Positions 54,301-63,726 of a stretch of DNA of 64,000 nucleotides are shown one piece after another; the first letter of the stretch is position 1, and the number at the start of each line of letters is the position of its first letter. A program made the position numbers and the translations under genes. Source of the DNA: Sphingobium terrigena (lineage in GTDB: Bacteria > Pseudomonadota > Alphaproteobacteria > Sphingomonadales > Sphingomonadaceae); assembly GCF_003591655.1 (NCBI RefSeq), contig NZ_QVRA01000007.1, positions 124,001 to 188,000 on the forward strand. Direction: 5' to 3'. The notes beneath the pieces were generated by a model. It was given only the letters and a program-made list of their open reading frames with translations. It was not told where the DNA came from and searched no databases.

Positions 54301-54551
54301 CTGTCGCTGGTGGACGAAAAATAGCGCAGATTGTCGATGCCCTTGAGCTGCTGCTCGATGATCTGGGTCGTCGTGCTTTCCAGCGTCTGGGCGTTGGCAC
54401 CCGGATAGCTGGTGCCGATGCTGACCGTGGGCGGCGCGATTTCAGGAAATTGCGCGACGGGCAGCGATCGCATGGCGAGCAGGCCCGCCAGCATGATGAC
54501 GATGGCGATGACCCATGCGAAGATGGGCCGGTCGATAAAATAACGGGCCAT
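51399..54551 (-). CDS. RND multidrug efflux pump, AcrB/MexB-type (HAE1)
   Basis: This 1050-residue proton-driven inner-membrane pump starts [20 protein letters not shown], typical of AcrB-type proteins. It has twelve membrane segments in two halves, two large periplasmic loops and the proton-relay aspartates in [35 protein letters not shown] lies in the second half. It is flanked by the adaptor and the channel genes, and would export hydrophobic drugs, solvents or bile-like compounds. Confidence 0.96.
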   Translation of the reverse strand: MARYFIDRPIFAWVIAIVIMLAGLLAMRSLPVAQFPEIAPPTVSIGTSYPGANAQTLESTTTQIIEQQLKGIDNLRYFSSTSDSAGNLTITLTFEQGTDADIAQVQVQNKLAQATPLLPQEVQQQGLRVTKSTASFLMVMAVYADDGIHDQQDAGDFIASSLQDPISRVTGVGDTQLLGAQYAMRVWLDPYKMANLGVTTGDVKAAIQAQNAQVSAGQIGGTPSPKGQALNATVTAQSRLRTPEEFRAIRLRSNSDGSVVLLSDVARVDLGSENYSFGAKFNGHPAAGFGIKLAPGANALDTVTDVKAQIDALSKNFPSWVKYDFPVDNSTFVKLSVEQVIHTLVEAVLLVFVVMFLFLQNWRATLIPTIAVPVVLLGSLAILHVAGFTINTLTLFGMVLAIGLLVDDAIVVVENVERLIQDEGLSPKEAAKKSMDEISGALIGIGLVLSAVFLPMAFFGGSTGVIFRQFSITIVSSMILSVLVALVLTPALCATILKPAKHDHATQKGFFGWFNRTFDKGVVRYGQGVEKVERRWGRTMLVFGLVTVGMAVIFLRLPSGFLPEEDQGRIINQISLPSGATIEETERTLDRVRDYYLKDESKNVAAVFTISGFGFVGQGQNVGIAFVRMKDWKLRKGHDNSVMAVAQRANAALHKISSAMVIAFVPPAVQELGNASGFDFQLLDQGNVGHEKLLEARNQLLGMAMADKRLAQVRPNGLEDTPQLKLTVDQAAAGALGIAQADVNDTISTNLGSSYVNDFIDRDRVKRVFVQADAPFRTTPESIGALHVRGSSGVMAPLSSFATTEWTQGPARLERFNGVPSMNIMGAPAPGVSSGDAMQAMEEYAAKLPAGIGYSWNGISYEERTSGGQAPYVYALSMLIVFLCLAALYESWSVPIAVLLVVPLGVLGAVIAATLAGLNNDIYLQVGLITTIGVSAKNAILIVEFAEEKMREGMSPAAAALEAGKLRLRPILMTSFAFIFGVLPLAVSSGAGAGGQNAIGWAVVGGMLSATVLAIFFVPVFFTVVKRLFREHKTHDAAHEQAPPAAPQEA

Positions 54552-54554
54552 GAT

Positions 54555-55703
54555 TTACTGCGCCCCGCCAGTGGACGCCGTCACCTGCTGTGGCGCGCCG
54601 GGCTTGACCACCGTGCCGGGGCGCAGATTGACCAGCCCTTCGACGATCAGCCGGTCACCGGCCTTCAGACCGCCGGTGACGATCCACTTGTCGCCCACCG
54701 CGCGATCGACGGTCACCTGGCGCATTTCCGCCTTATTATCTTTGCCAACGACCATCGCGGTCGCCCGGCCACGCGCGTCGCGGCTGATGCCCTGCTGCGG
54801 GGCGAGGATCGCCTGAGTGCGTTGCCCCTCGATCATCTTTGCGCGGACATACATGCCCGGCAGCAACAGCCCGTCGGGATTGGCGAAGGACGCGCGCAAT
54901 GTCACCGCGCCCGAGGTCGGATCGACCGACACTTCGGAAAATTGCAGCCGACCCTCGATCGGATAGGCGCTGCCATTGGGCAGCAGCAACTGAATACGCG
55001 CCCCATCCGCCCCGCTCACTCCGCCATTCTTCATCGCCTGCTTAAGGTCAATGATCTGAGCGGCGGACTGGGTGACATCGACATAGACAGTGTCGGTGCG
55101 CTGGATCGTCGCCAGCGGGTCTGCCTGCCCCGCCTGCACCAGCGCGCCGGGTGTGAATAGCGACCGACCGATCCGGCCGGAAATGGGCGCGCGGATGCGG
55201 GTGAAATTCTGGTTCACCTGCGCTGATTGCACCGCGCCACGCTGCGCTGCAACATCAGCGCGCGCCTGCTGCGCAGCGGCATCGGCATTGTCATATTCCT
55301 GACGACTGACCGCATTGATGCCGACCAGTTCCTTGTAGCGCTGCGCCTGCAAGCTGGTCGACCGGATCGCGGCATTGGCCCGCGCCAGTGATCCCTGCGC
55401 CTGCGCGACGGCAGCGCGATAGGGGGCATCCTCAATCTCGTAGAGCAATTGCCCGGCCCGCACGACGCTGCCCTCGGCAAACAGGCGGCGACGGATCACG
55501 CCGCTAATTTGTGGCCTAACTTCAGCTGTTTCCACCGCCACGATCCGCCCCGGCAGTTCGTTAAGCAGCGGCGCGGAGCCAGTCGCCAGCGTCACGACGC
55601 CGACGGCCGGTGGCGGCGGCGCGGGCGGCGGGCTGTCCCCGCAAGCACTAAGCGCCAGCGCTGACGCGCACGCCAGCAAACCGATGAATTTCCCCTTTTG
55701 CAT
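54555..55703 (-). CDS. RND efflux periplasmic adaptor, AcrA/MexA-type
   Basis: This 382-residue membrane-fusion protein has a lipoprotein signal with lipobox ALSACGDS, a Pro-rich linker, and the barrel-sandwich/lipoyl halves around a helical hairpin (VVRAGQLLYEIEDAPYRAAV; FTRIRAPISGRIGRSLFTPG). It joins pump and outer-membrane channel. ATG at 55703 is preferred, because an upstream in-frame ATG at 55751 lies inside the operator palindrome and would spoil the signal peptide. It is the first gene of the operon. Confidence 0.95.
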   Translation of the reverse strand: MQKGKFIGLLACASALALSACGDSPPPAPPPPAVGVVTLATGSAPLLNELPGRIVAVETAEVRPQISGVIRRRLFAEGSVVRAGQLLYEIEDAPYRAAVAQAQGSLARANAAIRSTSLQAQRYKELVGINAVSRQEYDNADAAAQQARADVAAQRGAVQSAQVNQNFTRIRAPISGRIGRSLFTPGALVQAGQADPLATIQRTDTVYVDVTQSAAQIIDLKQAMKNGGVSGADGARIQLLLPNGSAYPIEGRLQFSEVSVDPTSGAVTLRASFANPDGLLLPGMYVRAKMIEGQRTQAILAPQQGISRDARGRATAMVVGKDNKAEMRQVTVDRAVGDKWIVTGGLKAGDRLIVEGLVNLRPGTVVKPGAPQQVTASTGGAQ

Positions 55704-55736
55704 CGCGCATATTTCCGTTTTGAAAGGATACTGGTA

Positions 55737-55754
55737 GGAATGAACGTTCATTCC
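55737..55754. promoter_or_regulatory. 18-bp perfect palindrome, probable TetR operator
   Basis: GGAATGAACGTTCATTCC is an 18-base perfect palindrome in the 117-base gap between the divergent efflux operon and the tetR-type gene. Size, symmetry and the TGAACGTTCA core fit operators of AcrR/TetR-like repressors, so it probably controls both directions. Confidence 0.8.
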
Positions 55755-55820
55755 GCTTGCGCCGCAGGTAGGATCATGCCAAGACTAATTCAAGAGAGAA
55801 AAAAGACCGAGGGGTAAAAA

Positions 55821-56423
55821 ATGACCGCAGTGCAGCAAGATCATCCAGCGTCCGAAAAGACGGGTAAAGAGCGGATTATGGCGGCTGCGCGCGACCTGTT
55901 CGACAGTCACGGCTTCCACCAAACGTCGATGGCGGAACTCGCAACGGCGGCAAAAGTTTCGGTCGGGCAGATTTATCGCCTGTTCAAGGGCAAGGAAGAT
56001 ATCATCGCCGCCATCGTCCAGGCCGATGCCGACGAACGCTGCCTGCACATGGAAGCGCTACGCAACCGGCTCAACGGAGGCGAACTGACGATAGAACAGA
56101 CGTTCGATCAGTTGCTGCTGCATACCGTCGATGAAAAGGATGAGGCCTTGTCGTTCGACATCATGGCCGAAAGTTTCCGCAACCGTCCCGTAGCCGACAC
56201 GATTGCCGCGATGTGCGTGCGCTTTCGTCACTATATCCGCGACTTTGCCTGTGCCGCCAATCCAGACCTGTCGGGCGAAGCGCTGGACGGCGCGGAAGAA
56301 ATTGTCCTCGCCTGCATGTTTGGCCTTGGCCATCGCAGCCTGTCGCGCCCCAGCCTGAGCGCGGCGGACACCGCCCGCCTGTCCGCCCGTATGATCGTCG
56401 CGGCGCTGCGCGCGATCCGCTAA
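55821..56423 (+). CDS. TetR-family repressor of the efflux operon
   Basis: This 200-residue regulator has an N-terminal helix-turn-helix (about 18-62: MAAARDLFDSHGFHQTSMAE, then LATAAKVSVGQIYRLFKGKE), followed by an all-helical ligand-binding domain that diverges. It is divergent from the RND operon and the palindrome lies between them. Predicted: it represses both the pump genes and itself until an export substrate binds. ATG at 55821 has GAGGGG upstream. Confidence 0.93.
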   Translation: MTAVQQDHPASEKTGKERIMAAARDLFDSHGFHQTSMAELATAAKVSVGQIYRLFKGKEDIIAAIVQADADERCLHMEALRNRLNGGELTIEQTFDQLLLHTVDEKDEALSFDIMAESFRNRPVADTIAAMCVRFRHYIRDFACAANPDLSGEALDGAEEIVLACMFGLGHRSLSRPSLSAADTARLSARMIVAALRAIR

Positions 56424-56454
56424 GCCATGCGCTGACAGATCGCTCCCAAATCCA

Positions 56455-59334
56455 CTATTTCGCCGCCACTCCTTCTGGCAGCACAACCGCCGACCAGCTT
56501 TTTGCCGGGACCAGGTAGCGCGCGGCAAGCGCCTGCAACTGGGCCGGGGTGACGGTCAACATATCCTGCGCCATGGTCTGCATCGCTGAGACATAGCGGG
56601 CGTCATGGGTCGCACCCTCCATCTGGTTCATCCAGAAGGCGTTGCCCGTCCCTGCCCGCATCAGCATCTGCCGCATCGGCGCGACCGCGCGCTGCAATTC
56701 ATCGTCGCTGACCGGCTTGCTGGCCAGATCAGCCGCGGTCGATTTCACCACATCGTAGAAATAGCCGATCCGGTCGGGCCGCACCTGGCTGGTCACGAGG
56801 ATATAGCCGCCGCTCTCATAAGAGAAAGGCCAGCTATTCTGGACACTGGGCGAATAGGCCGCACCCTCGGTCGATCGCAGCCGGTCGAACAGCCGATCGT
56901 TGAAGATCTGCGTCAATATCTCCAGCTGGCGCGCTTCCTTTTGCAGGGCGAAGCCGCCCGATGTTGGCCATGCCATGACGGCAGCGGCCTGTTCCTTGTC
57001 CCCCTTGTGCCGCAGCACGACCGGTGTTTCGACATGGGGGGGAAAGCGCATCGCCCGGTTGGCCGTTGGTACCGGCGTATCGGGACGCGGCGGCAGCGCC
57101 CCCAGAGTCGCAGCCACCGCCGCGATGGCGTCATCCGCCTTCACCTGCCCGAAAATCTGCACCTCGATCGGCCCGGACGCGAGCACCGGTTCCCATGTCG
57201 CGCGGAAGGCCTGGGGCGTCAGGGCGTTGATTTCGGCGAGCGAGGGCGTACGGAACCGCACATCCTTGCCACGCAGCAACCAGCTGAGGTCACGGCTTAA
57301 CACCGCGTCGGCCGAACGAGTCATGGCGTCATAGGCAACGGTCGCGCCGGTCTTGACCCGCGCGATCGGCGCAGGATCCCAGCCGGGCGCGCCCAGCTTG
57401 GTCGCGAACAGACGCAACTGGTCCTTATAGTCCGCCGGGCGCGTCACCGCCTGCAACTCGAATGCATCCTCGTCTGTCGCAAAGTCCATGCCCATGCGGC
57501 GACCGTTGGTCAGATCGTCCAGTTCCCGCTGCCCCAGCGTGCCGATGCCGCTGGCAACCAATGCATAGTCGCCTGCCCAACTCGCCACCGGCTTGGTCGG
57601 CGAGAAAGCCTGCTGGCCATGGCCAAAGCGCACATTGATCCGCACCTTTTCAGTTTCGGCATCATTGGCGAACAGGGTCAGCTTGACCCCGTTGGAGAAA
57701 GTGATGCTCTCCATCCCCGGCAGGCCGATCGGCGTGCGGGACACGACAGTCGCCGGTGCGCCCAATTTGGGCAGGTCGGCCATCGTCACCAGCTTGTCCG
57801 CCAGCCGCGCATTGGTCGCGGCCTTGACCGGCGCGGCGACGGCGGTGGCGAGCTTTGCGTCCAGCCCCGGCTGCGCCTTGCCCGTCACCAGCAGGGTACG
57901 GAACACGCCCGCGGAAAATAGCCGATTGGTGGATTCAAGGATCTTGGCGGGCGTCATGGTCGCCTTGCCCGACCGGAAAATGCTGAGCGCCGCGTCGGGA
58001 CTGACCGTGGTTTCGCGAATATCGACCGCGCTGATCAGGTCGCTGGCCTGCTTGGCGCCAGCTTCCGTATCGGCATTTTCGACCTGGATCGCCAGGGCCG
58101 TGTCCATCTGCGCATATTCGCGGTCGATCTCGGTCTGGCTGGGCGGCGTGGTCTTGGCGTCCTCCACAATGGCGCGCACGTCGGCCAGCGCCTTTTCCCA
58201 ATTATCGCCCGTCGGGATGATCGTCATGAACGTGCCGTCGACCGACCGGCTGACATCCTGCTGCTCGACGCTCGATTGCAGGAAGCTGCCGCCGCTGCGT
58301 GCGGCCTGCTCCAGCCGCCGGCTGATGATCTGCAACGCCAGCATGTCGGTCAGCTTGTCCTGATTGTACAGGATAGTGTCGGCGCGCGGTTTCCACGGGC
58401 GCAACCACGCCAGCGTCATGCCCAGCGGCACCCCCGGCTCCACCGCGACGCGGGTCGCGGGAAATTTGGGATCGGGCGTGCCGAAATCGGGCAAAGGCGC
58501 GCCCTTGCCCGGCACCGTCCAGCCGCCAAACTGCTCCTTGATCAACTGTTCGGCCAGCGCCGGGTCGATATCCCCCGCAATCGCGATCACCGCATTTTCC
58601 GGGCGATACCAGCGCTGGTGAAACGCCGTCATCTTGGCCGCCGTTGCCGCATTGAGCGTTGCGACCGTACCGATCGGCGCATGGTCGGCCAGTGGTTGTC
58701 CGGCAAAGAAATGCAGGCGGCTGATGTCGGAAATCCGCATCTGCGGCCCGTCACCCTCGCGCCGTTCGGCCAGCACGACGGCGCGTTCGGCATTGACCGC
58801 GCTGTCGATGATATTGGGATCGGCCATCATGCCCGACAGGATTTTCAGGCTCTCGCCCAGCGTCTGCTGCGTCGCCTGCGGCAGGTCGAGCGCGTAACTG
58901 GTGCCAGTCGGCGTCGTCTGCGCATTGCTGTCGCTGCCAAAGGTCACGCCCAGCCGCTGCCAGATACGCTTGGATTCGCCATCGGGGACATGGCGTGACC
59001 CGCGAAAGGTCAGATGCTCCATGAAATGGGCGTAACCCTGTTCGTCGGGCCGCTCCATCAGCGATCCCGCGTCGATCCGCAGCCGGACCGACACCTGCCC
59101 CGGCGGCACGCCATTGCGACGGATCGCATAGCGCAACCCGTTGGACAGCGTGCCAAAGCGCCACGCCGCGTCAATCGGCACATCGCTATTTTCATACAGC
59201 CACGGCCGCACCTGCGGCGCAAGCGCACCGCCCGCAACAGGATCGGTCCGGGCAGCGAGTGGCGCGGGCGAACCCGTCAGCAGCAGGGCGAGGACAGTCA
59301 GCGAAGCGGCGGTGCGCCGTGGGGAAAATCTCAT
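56455..59334 (-). CDS. M16-family zinc peptidase, two-domain (pitrilysin-like)
   Basis: This 959-residue predicted periplasmic protease has a signal peptide (about 1-28) and the inverted zinc motif HFMEH at residues 103-107, with the third ligand expected in the ERREGDGPQ region. The second M16 half (about 540-950) lacks the metal site, as is usual. Long two-domain members in Sphingomonads resemble zinc proteases of unknown substrate. It is convergent with the tetR-type gene, with only 31 bases between. Confidence 0.92.
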   Translation of the reverse strand: MRFSPRRTAASLTVLALLLTGSPAPLAARTDPVAGGALAPQVRPWLYENSDVPIDAAWRFGTLSNGLRYAIRRNGVPPGQVSVRLRIDAGSLMERPDEQGYAHFMEHLTFRGSRHVPDGESKRIWQRLGVTFGSDSNAQTTPTGTSYALDLPQATQQTLGESLKILSGMMADPNIIDSAVNAERAVVLAERREGDGPQMRISDISRLHFFAGQPLADHAPIGTVATLNAATAAKMTAFHQRWYRPENAVIAIAGDIDPALAEQLIKEQFGGWTVPGKGAPLPDFGTPDPKFPATRVAVEPGVPLGMTLAWLRPWKPRADTILYNQDKLTDMLALQIISRRLEQAARSGGSFLQSSVEQQDVSRSVDGTFMTIIPTGDNWEKALADVRAIVEDAKTTPPSQTEIDREYAQMDTALAIQVENADTEAGAKQASDLISAVDIRETTVSPDAALSIFRSGKATMTPAKILESTNRLFSAGVFRTLLVTGKAQPGLDAKLATAVAAPVKAATNARLADKLVTMADLPKLGAPATVVSRTPIGLPGMESITFSNGVKLTLFANDAETEKVRINVRFGHGQQAFSPTKPVASWAGDYALVASGIGTLGQRELDDLTNGRRMGMDFATDEDAFELQAVTRPADYKDQLRLFATKLGAPGWDPAPIARVKTGATVAYDAMTRSADAVLSRDLSWLLRGKDVRFRTPSLAEINALTPQAFRATWEPVLASGPIEVQIFGQVKADDAIAAVAATLGALPPRPDTPVPTANRAMRFPPHVETPVVLRHKGDKEQAAAVMAWPTSGGFALQKEARQLEILTQIFNDRLFDRLRSTEGAAYSPSVQNSWPFSYESGGYILVTSQVRPDRIGYFYDVVKSTAADLASKPVSDDELQRAVAPMRQMLMRAGTGNAFWMNQMEGATHDARYVSAMQTMAQDMLTVTPAQLQALAARYLVPAKSWSAVVLPEGVAAK

Positions 59335-59451
59335 AGGCCGGAGAGCCTAACGGGATTTTCCTGAATGGCTACTGACAAAGACGGTCATGGGAGGGACGAA
59401 AATCTTCCCCTACAGGAGATCATTGCGACATTCACCATCCATAGATTTTTA

Positions 59452-59540
59452 CGTCATCCCCGCGAAGGCGGGGATCCATCTCCGGACCTAAAATCAAGAC
59501 GATAAGGTGGGAGATGGATTCCCGCCTGCGCGGGAATGAC
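59452..59540. repeat. Palindromic repeat pair after the helicase gene
   Basis: CGTCATCCCCGCGAAGGCGGGGATCCATCTC is mirrored by GAGATGGATTCCCGCCTGCGCGGGAATGACG. Same family as 6499, 11880 and 31066. The remaining bases from 59335 to 59600 hold the leader of the M16 gene and no gene that I can see. Confidence 0.85.
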
Positions 59541-59600
59541 GGCGTCTTATGGGATTGTTCGAATCTCACAACGCCCCCTTGGCAAGGGGAGGAGCTTTAA

Positions 59601-60983
59601 TCAGCGCGGCGCGCCGGTGCGCTGGACGGCGCCCTTATGCGCGCCGACGGCACCACCGCTGCGGCGACGGCGGAAGGGGCGCTTTTCGCCACCCTCTGCG
59701 TCGGGGCGATGGGCGCGGTCGGGGGTGCCGCGCTGCTGCTTCTGACCGTCCTGATATTTGCGCTGGCCATCGGCACGACGTGCCTGCTGCTGCGGCGTCT
59801 GGCTCGGTCCCTTCTTGGGGGCGGCAGGCTTGGGCAGGTTGCGCACCGCTTCCATGAAATTCTCCGGCAGCGACTCCATTTCCAGCTTGACCCGCGTCGC
59901 CTTCTCGATGGCCTTCAGATAGGGGCGCTCATCGTCCGCCACGAAGCTGATGGCAATGCCTTCGGCCCCGGCGCGCGCGGTGCGGCCAATGCGGTGGACA
60001 TATTGTTCGGCCACGTTGGGGATTTCAAAGTTGATGACATGGGACACGCCCGACACGTCGATGCCGCGCGCGGCAATGTCGGTCGCGACCAGCAGCTTCA
60101 CCTTGCCCTGGCGGAACGCCTGGAGCGCGGTGGTGCGCTGGCCCTGGCTCTTGTTGCCATGGATCGCGAATGCCTCGATCCCCGCGCCTTCCAGGAAGCG
60201 CACGACGCGGTCGGCACCATGCTTGGTGCGGGTGAAGATCAGCGCGCGGTCAATATCTTCGCTCTTCAGGATCAGGTGGAGCAGCGCCTGCTTCTCGCCC
60301 TGATTGACGAAGGTCGCGCGCTGATGGACGCGCTCGGCGGTGGTCGATTGCGGTGCGACGCTGACCTTGACCGGATTGTTCAGGAACTGGGCGGCAAGCG
60401 CCTCGATTTCCTTGGGCATGGTGGCCGAGAAAAACAGATTCTGGCGATCGGCCGGCAGCATCTTGGCGACGCGCTTCAAGGGCTGGATGAAGCCCATGTC
60501 CATCATCTGGTCCGCTTCGTCGAGGACGAAGATTTCGGTGTCCTTGATCGTCAGCGCGCGCTGGTCGATCAGGTCGAGCAGGCGACCCGGCGTCGCAACG
60601 ACGACATCGACGCCACCCGCCAGCGCGCGAATCTGCTTGTTGATCGGCACGCCGCCAAACACGGTTTCGACTGACAGTTTCAGGAAACGGCCATAGTCGC
60701 GGAAGCTCTGCGCAATCTGCGCCGCGAGTTCGCGGGTCGGGGCCAGCACCAGCATCCGGCAGCCCTTGATCGGCGTCGCCCTGGGGTTACGCGCGAAATA
60801 ATCGAGGCTGGGCAGCGCGAAGGCCGCGGTCTTGCCGGTGCCGGTCTGAGCGATGCCGCACAGATCCTTGCCTTCCAGCAGGACGGGGATCGCCTTTTCC
60901 TGAATCGGGGTCGGGGTCACATAATTTTTGGAGGCAAGCGCCTTCATGATCGGCTCAGCCAGACCAAAGTCATTGAATTGCAT
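59601..60983 (-). CDS. DEAD-box RNA helicase, RhlE-like
   Basis: This 460-residue ATP-dependent RNA helicase has the Q motif (NYVTPTPIQEKAIPVLL), Walker A AQTGTGKTAAFALP, PTRELAAQIAQSF, the DEAD box VLDEADQMMDMGF, SAT, and HRIGRTARAG. The C-terminal 90 residues are basic and Gln/Pro/Gly-rich, probably an RNA-binding tail. These enzymes unwind structured RNA in ribosome assembly or cold. The start at 60983 has no clear ribosome-binding site but a structured leader. Confidence 0.94.
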   Translation of the reverse strand: MQFNDFGLAEPIMKALASKNYVTPTPIQEKAIPVLLEGKDLCGIAQTGTGKTAAFALPSLDYFARNPRATPIKGCRMLVLAPTRELAAQIAQSFRDYGRFLKLSVETVFGGVPINKQIRALAGGVDVVVATPGRLLDLIDQRALTIKDTEIFVLDEADQMMDMGFIQPLKRVAKMLPADRQNLFFSATMPKEIEALAAQFLNNPVKVSVAPQSTTAERVHQRATFVNQGEKQALLHLILKSEDIDRALIFTRTKHGADRVVRFLEGAGIEAFAIHGNKSQGQRTTALQAFRQGKVKLLVATDIAARGIDVSGVSHVINFEIPNVAEQYVHRIGRTARAGAEGIAISFVADDERPYLKAIEKATRVKLEMESLPENFMEAVRNLPKPAAPKKGPSQTPQQQARRADGQRKYQDGQKQQRGTPDRAHRPDAEGGEKRPFRRRRSGGAVGAHKGAVQRTGAPR

Positions 60984-61229
60984 TTAGAAAACTCACAAGT
61001 CGGCCTTGGCGCCAACTTGCTCTGCGGACGCAGGAAGGGCGCGAGGCGGGTTACGAAACGACCCGCGTGAAAAGGGAAGCCTCAAGCTTGGCGCAGACTC
61101 TCATTGGCCGGTCCGTGGTCCTTGAGCGGCTGTTCCAGCCACCCAGGTTGCGGACGATCACGCTGCCAATCGCTGTGGAACCGTCATGGTCCCTCTGCTG
61201 CGCTGCAACGCATATGGCGAAGATACAGG
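60984..61229 (-). promoter_or_regulatory. Structured 5' leader of the DEAD-box helicase gene
   Basis: On the minus strand upstream of 60983 are two possible hairpins, at 60997-61018 (AAGT...ACTT arms) and 61046-61066 (GCGGGT/ACCCGC). The bases just before the ATG (GTGAGTTTTCTAA) lack a Shine-Dalgarno sequence. I see no gene in this stretch; a long structured leader is common for cold-induced helicase genes but not shown here. Confidence 0.4.
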
Positions 61230-61265
61230 CAAATAGCAAGCGGCCGTGCGGAATGGCACGGCCGC
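61230..61265 (-). terminator. Terminator after the pyridoxamine-oxidase-like gene
   Basis: Minus strand: GCGGCCGTGC pairs with GCACGGCCGC around a six-base loop, followed by TTGCTATTT. It lies about 20 bases after the stop codon at 61284. Confidence 0.7.
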
Positions 61266-61283
61266 TGCGATCATATTGTAACG

Positions 61284-61754
61284 TTAGAGCGAGATTTCAG
61301 CGTGCTTGGATTCCATTTCCTTGGCAACATCCCCACCGAACATCATCTTGAACACCCCGACAATCGACAGGTCGGCCAGCCAGATTTCCGCGGTGCCAAG
61401 GTCAAAGCGCAGCATCAGCAGATTGGGATCGTTGCGGCCACCTTCATACCAGGCCTCGACTTGGCTTGACCAGTAACGGTCGATCACCGCCGGATCGCTT
61501 TCCTCGACCAATGTGCCGTTGATGCAGGCAAACAGGCCGTGATCCTTGGCCGCGAACTGGGCCATGGCCGGGCCGCCGGGGGCCAGGCGATTGTCGCGCG
61601 ACGTATAGAACCAGAAACAATGATCCGCGTCGCGATCAAGCTGCGCCGTCATCGGCAGGCTATGCTCGTGACTATTATTCAGCCCCACCATCAGGAAGGG
61701 GCTTTTGCTCAGATCGCTCCAGAAATGTTCGCGAATATCTTTTTCGGTCGCCAT
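61284..61754 (-). CDS. Pyridoxamine-5'-phosphate-oxidase-fold protein (general stress type)
   Basis: This 156-residue protein has the split-barrel flavin-binding fold of the PNPOx superfamily, seen in SPFLMVGLNNSHEHSLPMTA near residue 20 and HCFWFYTSRDNRLAPGGPAM. The end pattern WSSQVEAWYEGGRNDPNLLM matches general-stress-protein-26-like members. It probably binds FMN or a related flavin but the reaction is unknown. It is divergent from the nfu gene. Confidence 0.86.
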   Translation of the reverse strand: MATEKDIREHFWSDLSKSPFLMVGLNNSHEHSLPMTAQLDRDADHCFWFYTSRDNRLAPGGPAMAQFAAKDHGLFACINGTLVEESDPAVIDRYWSSQVEAWYEGGRNDPNLLMLRFDLGTAEIWLADLSIVGVFKMMFGGDVAKEMESKHAEISL

Positions 61755-61851
61755 TTGATCTCTCCTGCTGGGTCATTGCGAATAATCGACAGCCGCCAGC
61801 GAAGTTCCCGAAACGCTTGATCTTAGCCCCGCACATCTCCACATAGCGGCC

Positions 61852-62427
61852 ATGCTGATCGAGACCGAACTCACGCCCAATCCGGCGACCATCAAATTCC
61901 TCCCCGGCCAGGCGGTCATGGGCAATGGAACCCGTGACTTTGCGACCCCTGAAGAGGCGGAAGCTTCACCGCTTGCTGATGCGCTGTTCAGGCTCGGCGA
62001 TGTCACTGGCGTGTTCTTTGGTGGCGACTTTATTTCTGTGACAATAGCGCCCGGATCGGAATGGCGCGACGTCAAGCCGGACGTGCTGTCGATCCTGCTG
62101 GAACATTTTTCCGCCAACATGCCGCTATTTGCGCCAGGATCGGCGGCGGGCATAGCCGTACCTCTGGATGACGACGCTTTTGGCGATGACCCGGAAGATG
62201 CCGAGATTGTCGCGCAGATCCGCGACCTCATCGACACTCGCGTCCGCCCTGCCGTCGCCAACGACGGCGGGGACATCATCTATCGCGGCTTCGACGAGGG
62301 CACCGTATTCCTCCAGTTGCAGGGTGCCTGTGCGGGCTGCCCTTCCTCCAGTGCGACGCTGAAAAACGGGATCGAGCAACTGCTCAAACATTATGTCCCA
62401 GAAGTCACGGAAGTCCGCGCGGTCTGA
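61852..62427 (+). CDS. NifU-like iron-sulfur cluster carrier (Nfu)
   Basis: This 191-residue protein has an N-terminal Nfu-N domain (ETELTPNPATIKFLPGQAVM) and a C-terminal NifU-like domain with the cluster-binding pair in LQGACAGCPSSSATLKNGI (CxxC). Nfu proteins deliver [4Fe-4S] clusters to target enzymes. Length and domain order match alphaproteobacterial and mitochondrial Nfu1. Confidence 0.95.
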   Translation: MLIETELTPNPATIKFLPGQAVMGNGTRDFATPEEAEASPLADALFRLGDVTGVFFGGDFISVTIAPGSEWRDVKPDVLSILLEHFSANMPLFAPGSAAGIAVPLDDDAFGDDPEDAEIVAQIRDLIDTRVRPAVANDGGDIIYRGFDEGTVFLQLQGACAGCPSSSATLKNGIEQLLKHYVPEVTEVRAV

Positions 62428-62509
62428 TCAGGGCGGCCTTCCCTTTCCTCCATTTGGCAAATCGCCGCGGATCGACTAACCGCAAGAGAAGTCTTGAGGG
62501 GAGTATCGT

Positions 62510-63139
62510 TTGCGCCTGCTGGTGATTGACACCGCGACACAGGCTTTGTCCGTGGCGCTGCTGGAAGAAGGCGTGCCGGTCGCGCGCTTCCATGAAATTG
62601 TCGGGCGCGGCCATGCCGAAGCTTTGTTGCCCGCCATTGCCGCCCTGCCCGATGGCGGGCGCGCCGACGCCATCGCCGTCAATGTCGGTCCCGGCAGCTT
62701 CACCGGCGTCCGCATCGGCATCGCCGCCGCCCGCGCGCTGGCGCTGGCCTGGGGACTGCCACTCCACGGATATAGCGCCCCGTCGCTGATCGCGGCGCAG
62801 GCCGCGCAAATCCATGCCAGTGACGGGCCGATCGCCGTCACCATCACTGGCGGTCATGGCGAACTCTTCTGGCAATGCTTCACTGCCGATGGGCTGAGCG
62901 CGACCACGCCGATCGCCTCGACCGCTATCGCCACTCTGGCAACGCAGCTTGATATCTCTACCCTTTATGGCACCGGAGCTGAGGCACTGGTGACAGCGCG
63001 CGGCCATGGTGCCGCTGTCAATCTCTATCCCGATGCGGCGGATTACAGCCTGATCGCCGCCCTGCCCGCCCTCCCCCCGACGCCGATCTATGGACGTGGT
63101 GCCGATGCGCAGACCATGGCGGAGCGCGCGGCGTCATGA
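62510..63139 (+). CDS. tsaB: tRNA threonylcarbamoyladenosine synthesis protein TsaB
   Basis: TsaB works with TsaD and TsaE to attach threonylcarbamoyl to A37 of ANN-decoding tRNAs. The 209-residue protein starts LRLLVIDTATQALSVALLEE and has VNVGPGSFTGVRIGIAAARAL, the signature of the family. The start is TTG with GAGGGGAG six bases upstream. Its stop overlaps the rimI start (ATGA), a common pairing. Confidence 0.94.
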   Translation: MRLLVIDTATQALSVALLEEGVPVARFHEIVGRGHAEALLPAIAALPDGGRADAIAVNVGPGSFTGVRIGIAAARALALAWGLPLHGYSAPSLIAAQAAQIHASDGPIAVTITGGHGELFWQCFTADGLSATTPIASTAIATLATQLDISTLYGTGAEALVTARGHGAAVNLYPDAADYSLIAALPALPPTPIYGRGADAQTMAERAAS

Positions 63140-63615
63140 TGCCGGGCCTTGTCCTCGACACCTATGACCAGAGCGAGCGCAACGCGATGGCGGACGCAAT
63201 GGCGGTGATGGAGTCCGCCTTCGATCCGGTTTTTGGCGAGGCGTGGACCTTACCGCAACTGGCCGGCGTCATGATGATGCCCGGCACATGGCTGACGATC
63301 GCGCGCGTGGACGCGGCACCGCTGGGCTTTGCGCTGGTGCGATCCGTGCTGGACGAGTGCGAATTACTGCTGCTGGCGGTCGATCCGGCCTGGCGCGGGC
63401 GCGGCATTGGCGGAGCGTTGCTGCGCGACAGTTTGCGCACTGCACGTCGCAAAGGCATCACATCCATGAATCTGGAAGTGCGCGCCAGCAACAATGCTGT
63501 CCATCTTTATGAGAAGGCAGGATTTGAATATGTACATCGTCGCCCCGGTTACTATCGCGGTAATGACGGACAACTATATGATGCTCTAAGTTTTCGCATC
63601 GACATGCTGGCGTGA
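63136..63615 (+). CDS. rimI: Ribosomal-protein-alanine acetyltransferase RimI
   Basis: This 159-residue GNAT acetyltransferase acetylates the N-terminus of ribosomal protein S18 or similar targets. The acetyl-CoA motif is LLLAVDPAWRGRGIGGALLR and the C-terminal part has NLEVRASNNAVHLYEKAGFE, typical of RimI. It is translationally coupled to tsaB. Confidence 0.92.
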   Translation: MMPGLVLDTYDQSERNAMADAMAVMESAFDPVFGEAWTLPQLAGVMMMPGTWLTIARVDAAPLGFALVRSVLDECELLLLAVDPAWRGRGIGGALLRDSLRTARRKGITSMNLEVRASNNAVHLYEKAGFEYVHRRPGYYRGNDGQLYDALSFRIDMLA

Positions 63616-63726
63616 AGCCATAAACTCTTGCGAAAATGATCGGCAAGGTCTAGCGCAGCCGTACCGCTCCTGAAATGAATCTCGTAGGACGGGTCGCACA
63701 ACAATAGCCTTACAGGATACAGGACA

